This document shows positions 61,078 through 64,000 of a DNA stretch of 64,000 nt, piece after piece (position 1 is the first letter of the stretch; each line of letters begins with the position of its first letter). A model generated the notes under the pieces. The model saw only the letters and a program-made list of their open reading frames with translations, ran no database searches and was not told where the DNA came from. Source of the stretch: Henriciella sp. GTDB taxonomy: Bacteria; Pseudomonadota; Alphaproteobacteria; Caulobacterales; Hyphomonadaceae. Position numbers and translations under genes: made by a program. The stretch lies in assembly GCA_002733705.1 (NCBI GenBank), contig NVWP01000032.1, forward strand, positions 1-64,000. The letters run 5' to 3'.

Positions 61078-62255
61078 CCCAGCATGCCCAAGACGAGCCC
61101 CGGCGCGCCGTGCGGCCGACCTTCATGAAAGGTCTCCTGTTTCTCGCCGTCGTTGCAGTCGGCGTGGTTCTGCTTGCCATCTTTGTGCTGAGCCAGCGCT
61201 CCAGTGAGGGCCCGCTTGTGGTCTCCGAGGACCCGACGCCGCTCAGCGTTGACGTCATGGTCGCCGATATCCAGTCCTCGCTTGCGCTGGACGAGAAATT
61301 TACAGGTATCGTGCAGCCGCGCCGCTCGAGTGAGCTGGGCTTTTCCGATGGCGGCCGGATCGCGGCGCTGAATGTCGATGTGGGCGACCGCGTGACCGAC
61401 GGGCAGATCCTCGGTGTGCTGGATACACGGGCGCTGCGCTCGCAGCTGGTCTCGGCAGAGGCGCAGGTGAATGAGGCGCGTGCCTCACATGCTCTCGCCA
61501 TGAATACGGTGGAGCGTCAGGAGACGCTGCTGGAGCGGGGCCATGTTTCGCAGCAGCGCGTCGATGAGGCGATGGCGCAGGCGGCCACGGCGGAGGCGCG
61601 GATCGAGGCAGCCAAAGCGCGCGCCGACACGCTGCGCGTCCAGATCGACCTTGCCAGTATCACGGCGCCTTATCCGGGGATGATTACCGCGCGCAATTTC
61701 GATGAAGGCGCGATTGCCCCGCAGGGTACGCCGGTTTTTTCCCTTGTAGAGACCGGTGCACTTGAGGCGCGGATCGGCTTGCCGGCTTTGCTCGCTTCGG
61801 CGCTGGAGTCCGGACAGATCTATTCATTGAGCACCGACCGCGGGCCGGTGGATGGGCGTCTGAGATCGGTGACCGGCGTCATCGAGGCGGGTCAGCGCAG
61901 TGTCACGACGGTGTTTGACATCATGGACAGCGAAGCAGTCTCACCCGGTGCCGTCGTGCGGCTCTCCATCTCGCGCGATGTCGAGGAAAACGGGCTGTGG
62001 CTGCCGGTTTCGGCACTGGCTGAGGGCCAGCGTGGGCTCTGGTCTCTCTATATTGCGACGCCGGAGGGTGATGGCTGGGTTGCGCGTCCGGGCCTTGTCG
62101 AAGTGGTGCAGAGTGAAGGCGAGCGCGCCTTTGTGCGGGGGGCTGTCTCCGACGGGGACCGGATCATCGTGGATGGACTCCAGCGTGTCGCGCCCGGCCA
62201 GCCTGTCTCGCCGCGGCTTGTGCCGCTGGCCTCTGGTCAAACGAGTGAAGGCTAG
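61074..62255 (+). CDS. RND efflux periplasmic adaptor (MFP)
   Basis: A 393-residue membrane-fusion protein. A TM helix (about 18-42) is followed by barrel-sandwich halves (VQPRRSSELGFSDGGRIAALNVDVGDRVTDGQILGVLDTR, and ITAPYPGMITARNFDEGAIAPQGTPVFSLVE) around a helical hairpin (about 125-190). A beta-barrel and membrane-proximal domain complete it. It links the inner-membrane pump to an outer-membrane channel. It is coupled to tetR upstream and lies 15 bases before the pump gene. Confidence 0.93.
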   Translation: MTQHAQDEPRRAVRPTFMKGLLFLAVVAVGVVLLAIFVLSQRSSEGPLVVSEDPTPLSVDVMVADIQSSLALDEKFTGIVQPRRSSELGFSDGGRIAALNVDVGDRVTDGQILGVLDTRALRSQLVSAEAQVNEARASHALAMNTVERQETLLERGHVSQQRVDEAMAQAATAEARIEAAKARADTLRVQIDLASITAPYPGMITARNFDEGAIAPQGTPVFSLVETGALEARIGLPALLASALESGQIYSLSTDRGPVDGRLRSVTGVIEAGQRSVTTVFDIMDSEAVSPGAVVRLSISRDVEENGLWLPVSALAEGQRGLWSLYIATPEGDGWVARPGLVEVVQSEGERAFVRGAVSDGDRIIVDGLQRVAPGQPVSPRLVPLASGQTSEG

Positions 62256-62270
62256 AGGGACGGGGCCGCC

Positions 62271-64000
62271 ATGCGCACGCTTTTCTATCGCCTTCCGCGC
62301 CTCAGTATCCTCGCCATACTGGTCATTCTGGCCGGGGCGATTGGCTCGCTCCTGACACTTGGGCGTCAGGAGGATCCGACGCTGGTGGAGCGCTTCGGCT
62401 ATGTCCTGACGACGCTGCCGGGGGCCGACGCCGAGCGGATCGAAGCAACAGTCACCGACCCCATCGAGAGCGCGATCCGGGAGCTGCCCGAGGTGGACGA
62501 GGTGCGGTCCACCTCCCGCCAGAATGTCTCTCAGATCAACATCTCGATGGATGAGAGCCTGAGTGAGTCGGAAGTCGAGGATGCCTGGACGCTGGTGCGC
62601 GGCAAGGTCGACGGAGCGCGGGCGAACCTGCCGCAGGGCACGAGTTTCCCGCGCATTGAGCGGCAATATGTCGGCGCCTCGACCATGCTGGTCTCACTGG
62701 TCTGGACGGGCGATGGAGAGCCTGAACTCGCCGTGATGTCCCGTCTGGCGCGCAACCTCTCGGACCGGTTCCAGAACCTGCCCGGCACCGAAGAAACAGA
62801 GATTTACGGCTTGCCGCGCGAGGAAGTGCGGGTGGTGGTCGATCCCGAAGCCTTGTCTGCGGCCGGCCTCAGCATGAATGATGCCGCCCGGCTTGTGGCG
62901 GCTTCGGATGCCAAGGCGCCGGCAGGGCAGGTGCGCGGCGAGCGGGCCGATGTCGGTATCGAGATTGGCGGTGCTTTCGATGGCATCGCCCGTATCCGCG
63001 CCGTGCCGCTGATCCAGCGGGGCGATGGCAGCGCGCTGCGTGTCGGTGACATTGCAGAGGTGCGTAAGGGGATCGAAGACCCGGCCACTGTGATGAACTT
63101 CACCAATGGGCGCCGGTCGGTGGTTGTCGGCGCTTTCATTCAGCCGAACCAGCGCGTCGACCAGTGGGCAGAGCGCGCCCGCGCGCTGGTTTCCGAATTC
63201 GATACCGCCTCGCCTGCGGCCATCGACGTGCAGCTCGTGTTCGACCAGAGCGAGTATACGGGCGCCCGGTTGAACGGGCTTGCCCAGAACCTCGCCTTCT
63301 CATCGGTGATTGTCTTTCTGGCGCTATTTGTCGTGATGGGCTGGCGCGCGGCCTTTGTCGTCGGCGCGGCCCTGCCGCTGACGATCGCGCTGGTGCTTAT
63401 CCTGTTCAACCTGTTCGGCTATCCGTTGCACCAGATGTCGGTGACGGGGCTTGTCATTTCGCTCGGCCTGCTGATCGACAATGCCATCGTCGTCTATGAC
63501 GAATACGATCAGGAGCGCGCGCGCGGCCATGGCGTTGTCGAGTCTATCGATATCGCGCTGTCGAAACTGTTCGGGCCGCTTTTTGCCTCAACGCTGACGA
63601 CGGCGCTGGCCTTTGCCCCGATTGCCCTGATGCCAGGGGCGGCGGGGGAGTTTATCGGCATGCTCGGCGTGTCGGTGATCTTCTCTGTCATCGCGTCTTT
63701 CGTCTTGTCGATGACCATCATTCCCTTTCTGGCAGGACGGTTCGACCGGGAGCGCCAGCCGGGCGAGCGCAAGAACTGGCTGCGCGACGGGATCTCCATC
63801 GACGCGGTCACGGACGGGTATCGCTGGACAGTTGGGGCGGTGCTGAAATTTCCGCCGCTTGGCCTCGCCATCGGCCTTGTCCCGGCGCTGATCGGCTTTG
63901 CGCTTGGTGGAAGTCTTCCGCTTCAGTTCTTTCCGCAGACAGAGCGTGACCAGTTTCAGGTGGAGATCAGCCTGCCGCCAACGGCAACGATATTCGAGGC
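62271..64000 (+). CDS. RND efflux pump, inner-membrane subunit (cut by window edge)
   Basis: The first 576 codons of an AcrB-type pump; the gene runs off the right edge. TM1 is followed by the porter region (TTLPGADAERIEATVTDPIE, SRQNVSQINISM). TM2 onward has MSVTGLVISLGLLIDNAIVVYDE, whose Asp is the proton-relay residue. The CDS is not complete, so full length (about 1030 expected) cannot be checked. The start is ATG 62271, with GGGACGGGG upstream. The N-terminus (GRQEDPTLVERFGYVLTTLPGA) fits the 'efflux RND transporter permease' group more than MexB. Confidence 0.93.
   Translation, partial: MRTLFYRLPRLSILAILVILAGAIGSLLTLGRQEDPTLVERFGYVLTTLPGADAERIEATVTDPIESAIRELPEVDEVRSTSRQNVSQINISMDESLSESEVEDAWTLVRGKVDGARANLPQGTSFPRIERQYVGASTMLVSLVWTGDGEPELAVMSRLARNLSDRFQNLPGTEETEIYGLPREEVRVVVDPEALSAAGLSMNDAARLVAASDAKAPAGQVRGERADVGIEIGGAFDGIARIRAVPLIQRGDGSALRVGDIAEVRKGIEDPATVMNFTNGRRSVVVGAFIQPNQRVDQWAERARALVSEFDTASPAAIDVQLVFDQSEYTGARLNGLAQNLAFSSVIVFLALFVVMGWRAAFVVGAALPLTIALVLILFNLFGYPLHQMSVTGLVISLGLLIDNAIVVYDEYDQERARGHGVVESIDIALSKLFGPLFASTLTTALAFAPIALMPGAAGEFIGMLGVSVIFSVIASFVLSMTIIPFLAGRFDRERQPGERKNWLRDGISIDAVTDGYRWTVGAVLKFPPLGLAIGLVPALIGFALGGSLPLQFFPQTERDQFQVEISLPPTATIFE

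Noticed and set aside
1-64000. tRNA or rRNA genes, CRISPR arrays, insertion sequences, integrases, phage genes
   Set aside because: None seen on either strand.

Overview
The window is a chromosomal segment of a GC-rich alphaproteobacterium. Several features point to a Caulobacterales/Hyphomonadaceae-like or Parvularcula-like aerobe. The cell-cycle regulator CtrA and its inhibitor SciP both lie here, and SciP sits directly upstream of a fliF-fliG-fliH/flbE-fliN flagellar block, an arrangement I recall from Caulobacter. There are possible CtrA boxes and GANTC (CcrM-type) sites in the promoters. The rest is a TonB-dependent receptor, a cyanide-insensitive bd oxidase, many lipoproteins and fatty-acid or aromatic CoA chemistry. 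No tRNA, rRNA, CRISPR array, insertion sequence, integrase or phage gene was seen. No stretch longer than about 300 bases lacks a gene.

Layout. 1-6 kb: the start of a lipoprotein, a Crp/Fnr regulator, a K+ channel with a zinc ribbon translationally coupled to a feruloyl-CoA-synthetase-like enzyme, a ThDP decarboxylase and a chloramphenicol-phosphotransferase-like kinase. 6-17 kb: outer-membrane and secreted proteins, including a delta-class carbonic anhydrase and a glycine-zipper protein with YDRYN repeats, then a methyltransferase, a TonB receptor, an SDR, hemW-rdgB, a DUF2975/XRE pair, creA and a truncated haemoglobin. 17-30 kb: a GPH transporter coupled to rph, divergent hrcA-grpE, dnaK behind a sigma32-like promoter and separated from hrcA-grpE, MscS with a Cys-rich partner, and an aldehyde dehydrogenase. 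30-36 kb: ctrA, flhG-like, flhF, fliN, fliH-like, fliG, a miniature fliF and sciP. 36-45 kb: mnmA, mgtC, a HAD hydrolase with a membrane coiled-coil protein, cioAB with a DUF2474 small subunit, a class-C serine hydrolase whose start is covered by a perfect palindrome, and nudK with a desaturase. 45-51 kb: a probable operon of two yceI genes, a cytochrome b561-YceI fusion, tsaC/sua5, paiB-like and a D-2-hydroxyacid dehydrogenase. 51-60 kb: fatty-acyl metabolism (two acyl-CoA dehydrogenases, an acyl-CoA ligase), an MFS transporter, an unrecognised 670-residue secreted protein and a nitroreductase. 60-64 kb: a TetR-RND efflux operon that runs off the right edge.

The most notable part is the flagellar block. 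Its FliF is only about 232 residues: one N-terminal membrane helix, a compact RBM3-like domain, a second membrane helix and the FliG-binding tail. RBM1, RBM2 and the beta-collar appear to be missing, while the FliG torque helix residues are kept. In the same cluster FlhF has lost its Walker A lysine and its DTAG motif, whereas its FlhG-like partner keeps an intact ATPase site. Together these suggest a divergent, possibly export-independent, flagellar-type rotor or polar scaffold under CtrA/SciP control.
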